Assembly (NCBI RefSeq): GCF_004000905.1
Contig: NZ_BIMD01000008.1
Location: 62,001 to 126,000, forward strand
Source: Paenibacillus humicus NBRC 102415
GTDB taxonomy: Bacteria; Bacillota; Bacilli; Paenibacillales; Paenibacillaceae
Direction: 5' to 3'
DNA length: 64,000 nucleotides
Made by a program: the position numbers and the translations under genes. Below, one piece after another: positions 44,112 to 52,557 of this stretch. Under the pieces are notes generated by a model. That model made no database searches. It had not been told where the DNA came from and saw only the letters and a list, made by a program, of their open reading frames with translations. The first letter of the stretch is position 1. Each line of letters opens with the position of its first letter.

Positions 44112-44162
44112 AACCCGAAGGCCGGCCCCCCTGGGTCCGTGCTTCGGGTCTTTCTTTTTTTT
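44112..44162 (+). terminator. Bidirectional terminator between CGTase and oxidoreductase genes
   Basis: ACCCGAAG (44113-44120) pairs with CTTCGGGT (44142-44149). On the plus strand a long T-rich run follows; on the minus strand six Ts follow, so it can serve both convergent genes. Confidence 0.88.
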
Positions 44163-45182
44163 CTAGAGCTTGACGAACTGTCCGGTTCTCTGGGATTCAA
44201 AGGCTGCCAGAATGACCTGCAGCGACTTCAAGCCCTCTTCCCCCGAAATGGCCGGAGGCGTATTCGTCGCGATGGAGTCCACGAAGGCATCGATGACTCC
44301 GCTCGGCACTTGCTTCTCGTTCGTCGCCATGGCGCCGACTTTGTACGTTTCCACCAAGCCGTCGACAGGCTCGACGATGACCTCGTCGCCGTCCACCGTG
44401 CCGATCTTCATGACGCCTCGCTCGCACCACAGCACCGTGCTGTTGTCCCCGCCCTTGTACTGCGTCCAGCTGGCGACCAGCGTTCCGATCGCTCCGCCCT
44501 TCATGCGCAGAAGGCAGGCGGCGTTGTCGTCCACATCCGTGCCTTCCTTGTCCAAGGTACCGATAAAGCCGGCGACCTCCGCTACCTCGTCGTTCAGCAA
44601 ATACCGGATGAAATCGGATTTATGCACGCCGAGATCGCCCATGGCGCCCATGATGGCTTCGTCCTTGCGGAAGAACCAGCTCTCCGCGCCGTCCACGCTC
44701 CAAGCCTCCGGCCCGGGATGGCCGAAGGAGGTACGGAAGGTGAGCACCTTGCCGAGCTCTCCGGAATCCAGAATCTCCTTGGCTTTCACATGCGGAGGCA
44801 TGAGGCGCTGATTATGTCCGACCATCAGGAAAACACCGTTATTCCGGGCGGCCTCGATCATCCGCTCCCCTTCTTCCAGCGTCGTAGCCATCGGCTTCTC
44901 GACCAGAACATGCTTGCCTGCGTTGGCTGCTGCAATCGCCATGGAGGCATGGAGATGATTGGGCGTGCAAATGCTCACCGCGTCAACATCCGCTTGGGCG
45001 AGCAGCTCCTCAAAGGAAGCAAAGGCTTGGCCGCCATAAGTCTCGGCCATGCTCTCGGCCCTCTCCAGAATAGGGTCAGCAAAGGCGACCAGCTCTACGT
45101 TCCCGTTATCGGCGTACTCCGGAATATGTCTGCGCTGGGCGATGGCGCCGCAACCGATGACAGCGACTTTGATTTTGCTCAT
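44163..45182 (-). CDS. Gfo/Idh/MocA family oxidoreductase
   Basis: A 339-residue NAD(P)-dependent sugar or inositol-type dehydrogenase. The Rossmann domain begins KIKVAVIGCGAIAQRRHIPE; EKPMATTLEEGERMI is the family EKP motif with the catalytic Lys, and the C-terminal domain has GDLGVHKSDFIRYLL. The ATG at 45182 follows AAGGAGG. The isomerase gene ends 19 nt upstream, so the two are cotranscribed and likely act in one sugar pathway. The substrate is unknown. Confidence 0.92.
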   Translation of the reverse strand: MSKIKVAVIGCGAIAQRRHIPEYADNGNVELVAFADPILERAESMAETYGGQAFASFEELLAQADVDAVSICTPNHLHASMAIAAANAGKHVLVEKPMATTLEEGERMIEAARNNGVFLMVGHNQRLMPPHVKAKEILDSGELGKVLTFRTSFGHPGPEAWSVDGAESWFFRKDEAIMGAMGDLGVHKSDFIRYLLNDEVAEVAGFIGTLDKEGTDVDDNAACLLRMKGGAIGTLVASWTQYKGGDNSTVLWCERGVMKIGTVDGDEVIVEPVDGLVETYKVGAMATNEKQVPSGVIDAFVDSIATNTPPAISGEEGLKSLQVILAAFESQRTGQFVKL

Positions 45183-45201
45183 AGCTTCTCTTCCTCCTTA
45201 A

Positions 45202-45975
45202 TTAGACGTTCAAATAGTTGCTTTTAAGCCATTCGTAGCTGTTCGAGATGCTTTCCAGCGGGGGATTCTGGCAGACGTCCTGCTCCACGATCAGCCACTG
45301 CACGCCCGCTTCCGCTGCAGCCTCGATGACGGCAGGCAGATCGACGGTGCCTTGTCCCAGCTCCAGCGTTTTCATCTGACCCTGCTCATCCGCGCTGAAA
45401 TCCTTCAAATGCAGCAGCGGCAGGCGGCCGGCGTAGTTGCCGATGTACTCAACGGGATTCCGGCCTGCGAATTGAACCCAGCATACGTCCATCTCGACCT
45501 GAACCGCTTCCGGCGTCGTCTCCTTGAACATGGCGTCAAAAGCGTTGTCGCCGCCGACTTGGCCATGGAACTCGAAATCATGGTTGTGGTAGCCGAAAAT
45601 CAATCCCTGCTTGCCGGCTTCAAGGCCGAATTGCTGCAGCTCGGCGAAAAGCCGGCTCCATTCCTCGCCGCTTTGGGGACGGTCCTCCGGCATCAGATAA
45701 GGGCAGATCATGTATTTGGCGCCGATCGCCTTCAAATAATCGATTTCTTTTTGCAGATCCTCGCGCAGAGCTTGCAGGGATACGTGGCTGCTGAAGCCCT
45801 GCAGGCCCAGCTCGTCAAGCAGCGCTTTCATTTTATCGGCGCTCAAATCGCCGTAACCGGCGAACTCGACGCCTTTGTAGCCAAGCTCCGCGACTTTGCG
45901 AAGCGTGCCCTCAAAATCTCTGGCGGTTTCATCCCGCAGCGTGAACAATTGAAGTCCGATGTTAAGTTTTTCCAT
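45202..45975 (-). CDS. Sugar phosphate isomerase/epimerase (xylose isomerase-like TIM barrel)
   Basis: A 257-residue AP-endonuclease-2-type TIM barrel protein. Signature parts are NIGLQLFTLRDE, LGYKGVEFAGYG, IFGYHNHDFEF, VQVEMDVCWVQFAG, LPLLHLKDF and WLIVEQDVC, where the Glu, Asp and His ligands of the metal centre lie. Start 45975 has AAAGGAG nine nt upstream; the open frame extends to 45999. It is divergent from an AraC-type regulator and cotranscribed with the oxidoreductase, an arrangement seen for inositol or keto-sugar catabolism. Confidence 0.9.
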   Translation of the reverse strand: MEKLNIGLQLFTLRDETARDFEGTLRKVAELGYKGVEFAGYGDLSADKMKALLDELGLQGFSSHVSLQALREDLQKEIDYLKAIGAKYMICPYLMPEDRPQSGEEWSRLFAELQQFGLEAGKQGLIFGYHNHDFEFHGQVGGDNAFDAMFKETTPEAVQVEMDVCWVQFAGRNPVEYIGNYAGRLPLLHLKDFSADEQGQMKTLELGQGTVDLPAVIEAAAEAGVQWLIVEQDVCQNPPLESISNSYEWLKSNYLNV

Positions 45976-46106
45976 ATGGGCAAGCTCCTTTGCAGACATG
46001 TTTTATTCTCTGGTTTCATTCTAGGGGATTACAGCCTAAAATGAACATATACAATATCGTTAGAACATGAACGATTTGCTCGGAATTCCAAGGGGAGGGT
46101 TTCTTT

Positions 46107-46925
46107 TTGGACACATCTTTGCTTATCTGCGACTATTCCAATCATTATAAACCCTTTACTCAGGACTTGAAGAGCGGACTGCAGCATTACCTATTCCGCC
46201 TTCAGACCGAAGGCTCCTGCCGGGTGTTCACCGGCGGCCAAGAGTATATCCTGAACGGAGGCGACCTGCTGCTGCTCCGGCCCGGCGACGATTACCATCT
46301 CGTCGTGGAGGAGCCATTAAGAAAGGGCCGCTTGTCCAGCGCCGATTATTATCTGTTTTGCCATGGCTCCTGGATTGATCTCTGGTGGGATCGCAAGGTC
46401 CGCCCGGCGGTCAGCCGGGTCGGATCCGACGACAATCTGATCGGCTTGTGGCGCAGCCTTATGCTGGAGAAGCGCCGGGGCTCAATGGAAGGAAATGACG
46501 AGCTGAAGGATGTTCTTCTGCGCAGCCTCTGCCTGTCTATCGATCGGGCCATCGCCGAGAATGTCCAGACGGACCGCAAGGGCATGGCGACACTGAAAAT
46601 CAAGAGATTCATCGAAGAGCATGCCATGGCCACCTTCAAGCTTGAGGAAGCCGCCGCTTACGGAGGCCTCAGCTTGTCGCGGGCCGTCCGGCTGTTCAAA
46701 GAGCATTACGGCAAGACCATGATCCAATACGCGATTGAAATCCGCCTCAATGCCGCAGTGGAGCAGATCAAGTACGGCGAGCTTAAACTGGAGCAGATCG
46801 CCGAGGCTTGCGGCTTCGCCAGCTACTCTTATTTTCACCGGGTGTTCCGCGCCCGCTTCGGCATCTCGCCCTACCTCTATCGCTCCCGGCAGTCGCTGGC
46901 CGGATTGAAGCTCGAACGGGACTAA
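46107..46925 (+). CDS. AraC family transcriptional regulator
   Basis: A 272-residue regulator with an N-terminal cupin-like sensing domain (RVFTGGQEYILNGGDLLLLR) and C-terminal AraC HTH pair: FKLEEAAAYGGLSLSRAVRL, then LEQIAEACGFASYSYFHRVF. The start codon is TTG, seven nt after GGGGAGGG. It is divergent from the isomerase-oxidoreductase pair and most likely controls it in response to a sugar. Confidence 0.9.
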   Translation: MDTSLLICDYSNHYKPFTQDLKSGLQHYLFRLQTEGSCRVFTGGQEYILNGGDLLLLRPGDDYHLVVEEPLRKGRLSSADYYLFCHGSWIDLWWDRKVRPAVSRVGSDDNLIGLWRSLMLEKRRGSMEGNDELKDVLLRSLCLSIDRAIAENVQTDRKGMATLKIKRFIEEHAMATFKLEEAAAYGGLSLSRAVRLFKEHYGKTMIQYAIEIRLNAAVEQIKYGELKLEQIAEACGFASYSYFHRVFRARFGISPYLYRSRQSLAGLKLERD

Positions 46926-46979
46926 AATGCCTTTTTAAGAAAGCGTTAAGATAATTTGGACAATTTGAGGGAGAGAATT

Positions 46980-47357
46980 ATGAAAAGAATTTTATTGGCT
47001 GCAACTATGCTGGTTGTCTTGTTCGCTGGATTTCTTACCTTAAGATTTGGAAGCGCCTTGTCACAAGAGGGAAATCCTCTACCTATACTTTATTCAATAT
47101 CTAAACTTGAATTTTCGAAGAGTAGTTATGAACCGTATTCCAAAACAGACAAAAGTACAAGATTCGTATCGGAGAACACAGGCGAATCTAGATATGATGC
47201 AGTCAAGGATATTATGTGGAAAAATGATTGGGACTTCAAAGAACAGCTGGGATCTGGTCTTATCTTTGAAAAAAACGGTCAGACAAAAGTGGTAGAGACG
47301 AGACAATTTTCAAAACATTATATCCTGTCTGTTATCCCAAATGATGGATTGAGCTAG
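46980..47357 (+). CDS. Hypothetical exported protein
   Basis: A 125-residue protein with an N-terminal signal or anchor segment (MKRILLAATMLVVLFAGFL) and a polar rest that I do not recognise (KLEFSKSSYEPYSKTDKSTR). The ATG at 46980 follows GAGGGAG. The gene is AT-rich compared with its upstream neighbours and starts the accessory stretch. No clear terminator follows. Confidence 0.65.
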   Translation: MKRILLAATMLVVLFAGFLTLRFGSALSQEGNPLPILYSISKLEFSKSSYEPYSKTDKSTRFVSENTGESRYDAVKDIMWKNDWDFKEQLGSGLIFEKNGQTKVVETRQFSKHYILSVIPNDGLS

Positions 47358-47518
47358 ATGGATGCCAAATGATAATTAGCAAAGCAGCATTTCTCTTAGT
47401 ATCATGCATTTCTTTCCCCCTTAACATTTTTTGTATTTTTCAACGGGCGCCGAGGCTCGTGCTTTAAGAAACATTAGGTAAGAAACGTACCAACAATGAA
47501 GTCTAACATAGCCTCTTT

Positions 47519-47773
47519 TTAAAGAATGAAGAAGATCAAAGCTTCTCCGAGCATCAGAACGAAAAGGGAAACCAAATATTCTTTGGACGGCTTTCGATAC
47601 TTCCAATCGATAAAGGTCTGAAAGCCCTGGCCGCAGAAAAGAATCGCCATCCAGAGCCACTTCTTGCTGATGGCCTGATCATGTAAAAGCAGCAGAAAGA
47701 CAAAGGCGAATGCCAGCAGCACGAAAATCGTTTTTCCCCAAGCATCCGCTCTTCTGCCTGATCCTATGGGCAT
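47519..47773 (-). pseudogene. DUF4181-like membrane protein lacking its N-terminal part
   Basis: Reads as the second half of a DUF4181 protein: GKTIFVLLAFAFVFLLLLH, LWMAILFCGQGFQTFIDWKY and SKEYLVSLFVLMLGEALIFF. Members I know have another membrane segment ahead. Here the same frame runs back only to TGLRNHVDKD and then hits the stop codon of the upstream gene (47804-47806). The ATG at 47773 has no ribosome binding site. It is either a remnant or is translated by reinitiation. Confidence 0.5.
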
Positions 47774-47803
47774 GTCTTTATCGACGTGATTTCTGAGGCC
47801 GGT

Positions 47804-48118
47804 TTAGTTCCTTAAATTGTGTTCCTTTTCATATTCCCTATTTCTCTCCGCGAGCGCTTTTTTATATGTTGCCGCTGCATGTGGGAAATAAAGTTCAATC
47901 AACAAAATAAGGCTGCCCCCAATCATCAACAGGATGGAAATAAGGTTTGCCGCGTATCCTCCCGTTTCTCTCAACGCTGTTCCATATTTCCCCGGAGGTG
48001 TCGACCATCCCGTAATGTGGGGAAGATACATTACCGCCGCAAGATGTACCCCTAAATAAAGCAGAACTCCGCTTAACAGAATAAATCCGCCTGCAAGAAT
48101 CCTTTTCACTCCTTCCAC
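47804..48118 (-). CDS. Two-span membrane protein, hypothetical
   Basis: A 104-residue protein with hydrophobic segments at residues 6-30 and 57-78 and a charged C-terminus (YKKALAERNREYEKEHNLRN). Not recognised. Start uncertain: GTG at 48118 or GTG at 48109, both close to GGAAGG-type sequence. Its stop is in frame with the DUF4181-like remnant that follows. Confidence 0.6.
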   Translation of the reverse strand: MEGVKRILAGGFILLSGVLLYLGVHLAAVMYLPHITGWSTPPGKYGTALRETGGYAANLISILLMIGGSLILLIELYFPHAAATYKKALAERNREYEKEHNLRN

Positions 48119-48232
48119 AACCTTTCCAAATAGACTCGCCCGAGACCGGCAGGCACAATCAACGGCAAGTGAATGAAGCCAAACCTCATTCGAACCTAAG
48201 ACCGGAATGTGAGTGAGCCGGATCCTTTATGC

Positions 48233-49051
48233 TTACTCCGCTGCTCTCTCCGTCCAAGATGCTCGTACATAACCTATTTTCATTCCCAGGCGCTCCATAT
48301 TTTTATGGCTATGGGATTGAAATGAGCACTGGCTGATGACTAGCTTGCAATCGTTGTTCACGGCTTCTTCTATTCGTCTCCTCAATAAGCTTTGATGCAA
48401 GCCCCGATTTCGGTACTGGGGCAACGTAGCTGCGAAGGTCAAGGATGCCTTTTTATCCTTGCTGTACATCACACCGGCCGCTGCCGGAACTTCTTCCAGG
48501 CACGCGATAAAAAATTTCCATCCCGGTCGATGATACAAAACCTTATTATTCTGCAAGACATATGGGATGCCCTCATCGGATAATCCTGTTCCTCGGCAAT
48601 GAATCGCTGCATACAGCTCCAACTGATCTTCTCTGCATTCTAACAAGGTGACGCCATTGGAATATACATCCGCATAGGTTTGGGGTTCACTAACCATTGA
48701 AGTGTGAAAGCCGGATTGATAGAAGCCCCGATCAGATAATCGTCGAAGGAAGCTCTGATCCACCAACGAAGGAATCACTTCGAAACGAGGTGTTCGAGCT
48801 CTTGCTCTATAGAACTCGGTTATGGGCTCAATAACATCAATGTCTTCCGACCTCAATCCTTTAATCGTATTAAAAGCCGCCCAAGTCATGGTCTTGCTGT
48901 AATAACAGACTGCATTCCCGAATCGCTGAATCTCGATTCCTTCCGGATTTCCGGGTCGAGCCTGAATGGCTGACATCCGATCCGTCATGTAATCAATCTC
49001 GGCATTTTCAATGTCCTTGATTTGTTCTATGGATGGCAAACTGAAAGACAT
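48233..49051 (-). CDS. GNAT family N-acetyltransferase
   Basis: A 272-residue protein whose C-terminal third carries the acetyl-CoA-binding motif A of GNAT enzymes: TFAATLPQYRNRGLHQSLLR, followed by ISQCSFQSHSHKNMERLGM. The N-terminal half is less typical, suggesting a two-domain GNAT. The ATG at 49051 is preceded by GAGGTGA. It lies 14 nt after the DinB-like gene, in a run of small minus-strand genes with the histidine phosphatase. The acceptor is unknown. Confidence 0.85.
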   Translation of the reverse strand: MSFSLPSIEQIKDIENAEIDYMTDRMSAIQARPGNPEGIEIQRFGNAVCYYSKTMTWAAFNTIKGLRSEDIDVIEPITEFYRARARTPRFEVIPSLVDQSFLRRLSDRGFYQSGFHTSMVSEPQTYADVYSNGVTLLECREDQLELYAAIHCRGTGLSDEGIPYVLQNNKVLYHRPGWKFFIACLEEVPAAAGVMYSKDKKASLTFAATLPQYRNRGLHQSLLRRRIEEAVNNDCKLVISQCSFQSHSHKNMERLGMKIGYVRASWTERAAE

Positions 49052-49065
49052 AAGTCACCTCGGTA

Positions 49066-49611
49066 TCAACTTTCTCTACTACCCTCTTCAAGTATTCCGG
49101 CCCGTCTCCGTTTCTTTCTCAACAATCGGATTTGCCCTCTATGATTGAGCTCATCTTCAAAAACATGAAACCAGTGAAAGTAATGGTTCGACGGCTTATG
49201 ATTTAAAGGCTTTTCTATATCCAGCCAGCTATCCTCCCGCCCTCGAAAACACTCCAAGGTTTTGGAACGTTCTACGGTCAGCAGATCTAAATAATAGGCC
49301 AGGTCCTTTCCTTTAACATACTCTCTGCCCAGCTCGCCGAGCTTTATACCTGGATCCCAGAATTGCTTCTCTTCCAGATTGAGATCCCTATCTTCAAAGG
49401 TCCATGTTCGGTAAAAAAATTCAATGGAGGCGATATGAAACAATAACGCCCCAATTGAATTGCTGTCGTCATCGTCGAGATGATCTAGTTGAAGGGTCGA
49501 TAAATCCTTGACGCTTTCATACGTCGTATATCGAGCGTAGTTCATCATGGAAATGAGTCTGCCGATTTGAGGCGAATAGCCTTCCATTTCCGAAATTAGA
49601 TAAGAGTCCAC
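49066..49611 (-). CDS. DinB-like four-helix protein
   Basis: A 181-residue protein of the DinB/YfiT superfamily, metal-binding helical bundles that often act as thiol-dependent transferases. Metal-ligand histidines are in GALLFHIASIEFFYR and HVFEDELNHRGQIRLLRK. The start is a GTG at 49611 with AGGAAGGG eight nt upstream. It follows the phosphatase stop by 17 nt. Confidence 0.8.
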   Translation of the reverse strand: MDSYLISEMEGYSPQIGRLISMMNYARYTTYESVKDLSTLQLDHLDDDDSNSIGALLFHIASIEFFYRTWTFEDRDLNLEEKQFWDPGIKLGELGREYVKGKDLAYYLDLLTVERSKTLECFRGREDSWLDIEKPLNHKPSNHYFHWFHVFEDELNHRGQIRLLRKKRRRAGILEEGSRES

Positions 49612-49628
49612 GACGTTAACCCTTCCTT

Positions 49629-50243
49629 CTAGGATCTTGCATTTAAATGTTCGGTGGAAGCAAAGCCTTCTATTCTGTACTGCCCTCTATCATAGATGAG
49701 CTTTGTAATGGAACACTCCGAGATGAGCTCACTCTGTGCCGCTACAAAATCAGGATGCCAGTTATTCAGTTCACTCTCCGGGAATGTGTGAACCATGAAG
49801 TCGGTAATCAATCCTCCGTGAGTCACAACGACTATGCTGCTCTCGGAAGAATGATGATCTCCTAATTCAGACAATAATGAGGCCAGGCGTGCTCCTGCCT
49901 GCTTGGCTGAATCACCTACTGGCGGGATATACTCCGGATTCTGCGTACAACGGTCCCATAACGCTACAAACTCCTCGAACGTCTGTCCGGCCAAATCACC
50001 CCAATTAGCACGCTCCCGCAAGCGACCATCTTCTTTTAAAGGGATCTCCGATTTCAAGGCGGCTATAAATGAAGCCGTTTCTTTCGCTCTCCGCAGCGGG
50101 CTTGTGACGATCATGCCGATTGAAACGTTATGAAAATAATGGGCTGTCATTTGAGCTTGTTCCTTGCCTTTCGGGGTGATGGAGACATCTCCGATTGCTC
50201 TCTCCTTAATCGCATGTCTGACAAGAAAGAATGTTGCGCTCAA
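49629..50243 (-). CDS. Histidine phosphatase family protein
   Basis: A 204-residue phosphoglycerate-mutase-like enzyme. The catalytic motif is FLVRHAIKER (RHA rather than the common RHG), followed by TSPLRRAKETASFI and VVVTHGGLITDFM with the second catalytic His. I place the start at a TTG (50243) nine nt after AAGGAGG. The same frame is open further upstream and there encodes the C-terminal tail of the broken THEP1 gene, which is unusual. Substrate unknown. Confidence 0.85.
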   Translation of the reverse strand: MSATFFLVRHAIKERAIGDVSITPKGKEQAQMTAHYFHNVSIGMIVTSPLRRAKETASFIAALKSEIPLKEDGRLRERANWGDLAGQTFEEFVALWDRCTQNPEYIPPVGDSAKQAGARLASLLSELGDHHSSESSIVVVTHGGLITDFMVHTFPESELNNWHPDFVAAQSELISECSITKLIYDRGQYRIEGFASTEHLNARS

Positions 50244-50676
50244 TGATAGAGGCCTCCTTATATGGCTTTCCAAGGGAATTGTCCCAAGAACGATCTTATT
50301 GCCGGAGACAATTTCCCGTACTTTTTTTGGAAATTGCTGGACAGCATTTGCATGAATCCAATTTCATCCAGTACAATTTTTTTTTGGAGCACACAACATC
50401 CTGCAATATTTTCATGGCAAAATGCTCAAATCCATCCACATCCATTCCGTACCTTCCGACTCGAACATGGCTGGGACTTGCTACATTCGCAATCTATACA
50501 CTCTCTCCATCGATGGACATGCATCTAAAACCGATCCGGTCATTTGAACTCGTTATTTCCTCTGTATAGAACCCGCCACAAAGCTCTGAGCCCAGTTCGT
50601 CAAAAAGGTTCTTTATCACTGTGGTCTTGCCTGTTCTAGGACGGCCAGTAAGTAAAAATATGCGGTGTATGCTCAT
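50244..50676 (-). pseudogene. Broken THEP1-type nucleoside triphosphatase (NTPase) gene
   Basis: From the ATG at 50676 the frame reads IFLLTGRPRTGKTTVIKNLF and CGGFYTEEITSSNDRIGF, the Walker A half of THEP1 NTPases, then stops at TAG 50494-50496. Past the stop the same frame continues with HVRVGRYGMDVDGFEHFAMK. A missing base in an A9 run (T run on the plus strand, 50377-50385) is needed to reach VLDEIGFMQMLSSNFQKK (Walker B). Another in an A7 run (50322-50328) is needed to reach VREIVSGNKIVLGTIPLESH. That last frame runs without stop into the histidine phosphatase. So there are three lesions; two could be homopolymer sequencing errors, the TAG is harder to explain that way. Confidence 0.85.
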
Positions 50677-51470
50677 CTATCCCTTCTGATTTTAAACAAG
50701 CTTACCGGTACCTTATCCGCTCTTATTTGGTAGTATAAACCAATTCCCATTCTATGGCTCTAGGAAAAAACCGTAGAGCTCCTTTGTTTTACTGCAAGAG
50801 GAGTTAGCTGATCTGCAAGCGGCAATAGCTATACTGAACGACTCGGAGAAGGACGTACCTAGCGACAATTCATGCTCATGAAGCTAGAAGCCTAAAGTGC
50901 TTGAGCCCTCATCTCCTTTCTTTTCGAATCCGGGGGCCCCCGCCTCATAGCATGAGTACTCTGATTCTTGATTCTCATAGGACTTGAAAATTCAACTGCA
51001 AGAAGATAACATCACTTGCCGCTGGTCTACATGTGCCGAACCGGTAGATGCGCATTGCCGATTCATGATGGGCATCCTCATTAAGCGAACGTCTTGCTGC
51101 ATAGAATGCGTGCTGCTGCCACGATCGGCAGCTGGTTTCTGAAATTCCTGTGTTTTGGGATGGCAAAAGCACTTTCGGCAATTCACGATAAAGCCGCTGA
51201 ATCTTGGTTGATGAACTGGCCTACCCATAGAGGAAGTTTTGTATGTCGAGGGTACAATGCTTGATTTGAGGGCATTTCGAGAGCATATTCCGATCCATGA
51301 TCGGCACTTGGAATCCGCTTACAGTCCCATTAAAAATGATTTCGGGTATACTATTCGTACAATGCATGTTGTGCGTCTTTTCGACAACTTATGACATCAT
51401 TTTACATAAGAAGATATTGCCATTTTAACATATTCTAGTGTGAGTGAACATGCCGATTAGGAAGAAATAC
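50677..51470. other. AT-richer region without intact genes
   Basis: No convincing gene in about 790 bp. A short plus-strand frame (50777-50881) reads VLLQEELADLQAAIAILNDS and could be the tail of a lost coiled-coil gene. A perfect 6+3+6 palindrome, CCGATC-CAT-GATCGG, lies at about 51292-51306. The left inverted repeat of the recombinase segment is at 51354-51375. Confidence 0.6.
51354..51375 (+). repeat. Left inverted repeat / putative recombination site
   Basis: Arms TTCGTACAA and TTGTGCG flank the 6-bp centre TGCATG. All 22 bases are the reverse complement of 52466-52487. The structure (about 9-bp inverted arms, 6-bp centre) is that of a tyrosine-recombinase core site. Confidence 0.9.
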
Positions 51471-52433
51471 CTATAGGATGTCCTTCAAATGTTCGCCTAC
51501 GTAATCCGATGCGGTCTTTTTGAGCTGATTCACCGTGTGCAGGTATCTTTGCGTCGTATTCATATGGGAATGCCCCAGCATCTCCTGTACTTGCTGCAAG
51601 CTGGCCCCGCTCAATAGTGCCAGCGTCGCATTCGTATGCCTTAACCAGTGAGGCGTCACTTTCTTGGTCAGCTCGCTGGCGTCCCGGGCGTTGCCGATGA
51701 TCTTCTCCACCCATCTGGCTGAGATCGGGAATACTCGATGCCCTTCCTCCATGATGTCCTTCGGGCAGGAAGACCTATATTGGCCTAGAATATCCCAGAG
51801 TACACTTGGGACTTTGATCTCGCGAATCTTGTCCCCTTTCCCCTTTTTGACGGTCAGCCACACGGACGATTCCAACGGATCCGTATGGAAATCCTCCCAT
51901 TTCATGGCGACAAGCTCGGATACCCTCAGACCAAGCATGGCAAGCGATAAACCCAGCGCGTAGTTCCGAATTCCTTGCTTTTTTAGCTGCCGAAACAGGA
52001 TGGACAGCTCTCGTTTAGTCAAATAATGCTGGGCGCTTGTAATTTGAACCTTTGGATTTTTAGTGTTTGCCGTAGGGTTGTCTTTCATCATTCCGATCTG
52101 GGGGTGACAGCACCATCGGAACAAAGAACGCAGCGCGGACAGGATGCCTGCGACCGTAGCGGGTTCGTAAGGCCGGCCTGTTTCCGCATTGATTTCCTTC
52201 ATTAATCGCAGCTTGAAGGCTTCGATTTCCCTCCAGGTCACGTCGCGAAGCGGAGCGTACGAAGTATAGGCTCTGAACATCTCAATCGCTTTTTTATAGT
52301 TTCTATGAGTAAAACGCGAGCTGCTGCAAGTTTCTAAAAAAATGGCAATCAGTTGCTCATCGGTAAGCTCTTCGGCGTTTCTTCTCTTCGTTAAAAGCGA
52401 TAAATGCGGATCTTGGCCCGGTATCGTAATCAT
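51471..52433 (-). CDS. Tyrosine recombinase (XerC/XerD-like integrase)
   Basis: A 320-residue site-specific recombinase. The N-terminal SAM-like domain has FTHRNYKKAIEMFRAYTSYA. The catalytic domain has the Arg in LAMLGLRVSELVAMKW, the Lys in KKGKGDKIREIKV, HxxR in TPHWLRHTNATLALLSG, His in MLGHSHMNTTQ and the nucleophile Tyr in QRYLHTV. I chose the ATG at 52433 (GGTGG 10 nt upstream); the longer frame to 52475 would start inside the right inverted repeat. The gene is not next to any phage or conjugation gene and is closely framed by inverted repeats, so it may act on its own segment. Confidence 0.9.
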   Translation of the reverse strand: MITIPGQDPHLSLLTKRRNAEELTDEQLIAIFLETCSSSRFTHRNYKKAIEMFRAYTSYAPLRDVTWREIEAFKLRLMKEINAETGRPYEPATVAGILSALRSLFRWCCHPQIGMMKDNPTANTKNPKVQITSAQHYLTKRELSILFRQLKKQGIRNYALGLSLAMLGLRVSELVAMKWEDFHTDPLESSVWLTVKKGKGDKIREIKVPSVLWDILGQYRSSCPKDIMEEGHRVFPISARWVEKIIGNARDASELTKKVTPHWLRHTNATLALLSGASLQQVQEMLGHSHMNTTQRYLHTVNQLKKTASDYVGEHLKDIL

Positions 52434-52465
52434 GCTCGGGTTTCCACCAACTTCCATTTTTGCTT

Positions 52466-52487
52466 CGCACAACATGCATTGTACGAA
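52466..52487 (-). repeat. Right inverted repeat / putative recombination site
   Basis: Exact reverse complement of 51354-51375. Here both arms are complete: TTCGCACAA (52464-52472... on the plus strand), centre CATGCA, and TTGTACGAA; the arms are 8/9 inverted copies of each other. Confidence 0.9.
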
Positions 52488-52557
52488 CTTATCATAACTC
52501 GTCGCTCGGCATTTTAGACAGACTCATTATTCCGTCTTTTAAGGCAGGTGGCGTTGC

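Noticed and set aside
50930-51240. Cys-containing minus-strand frame that might be an insertion-sequence remnant
   Set aside because: No transposase motif or terminal repeats could be recognised.
51471-52433. Integrase of a prophage or conjugative element
   Set aside because: There are no phage structural, replication, excision or mobilisation genes on either side, and the repeats are inverted, which does not give excision.
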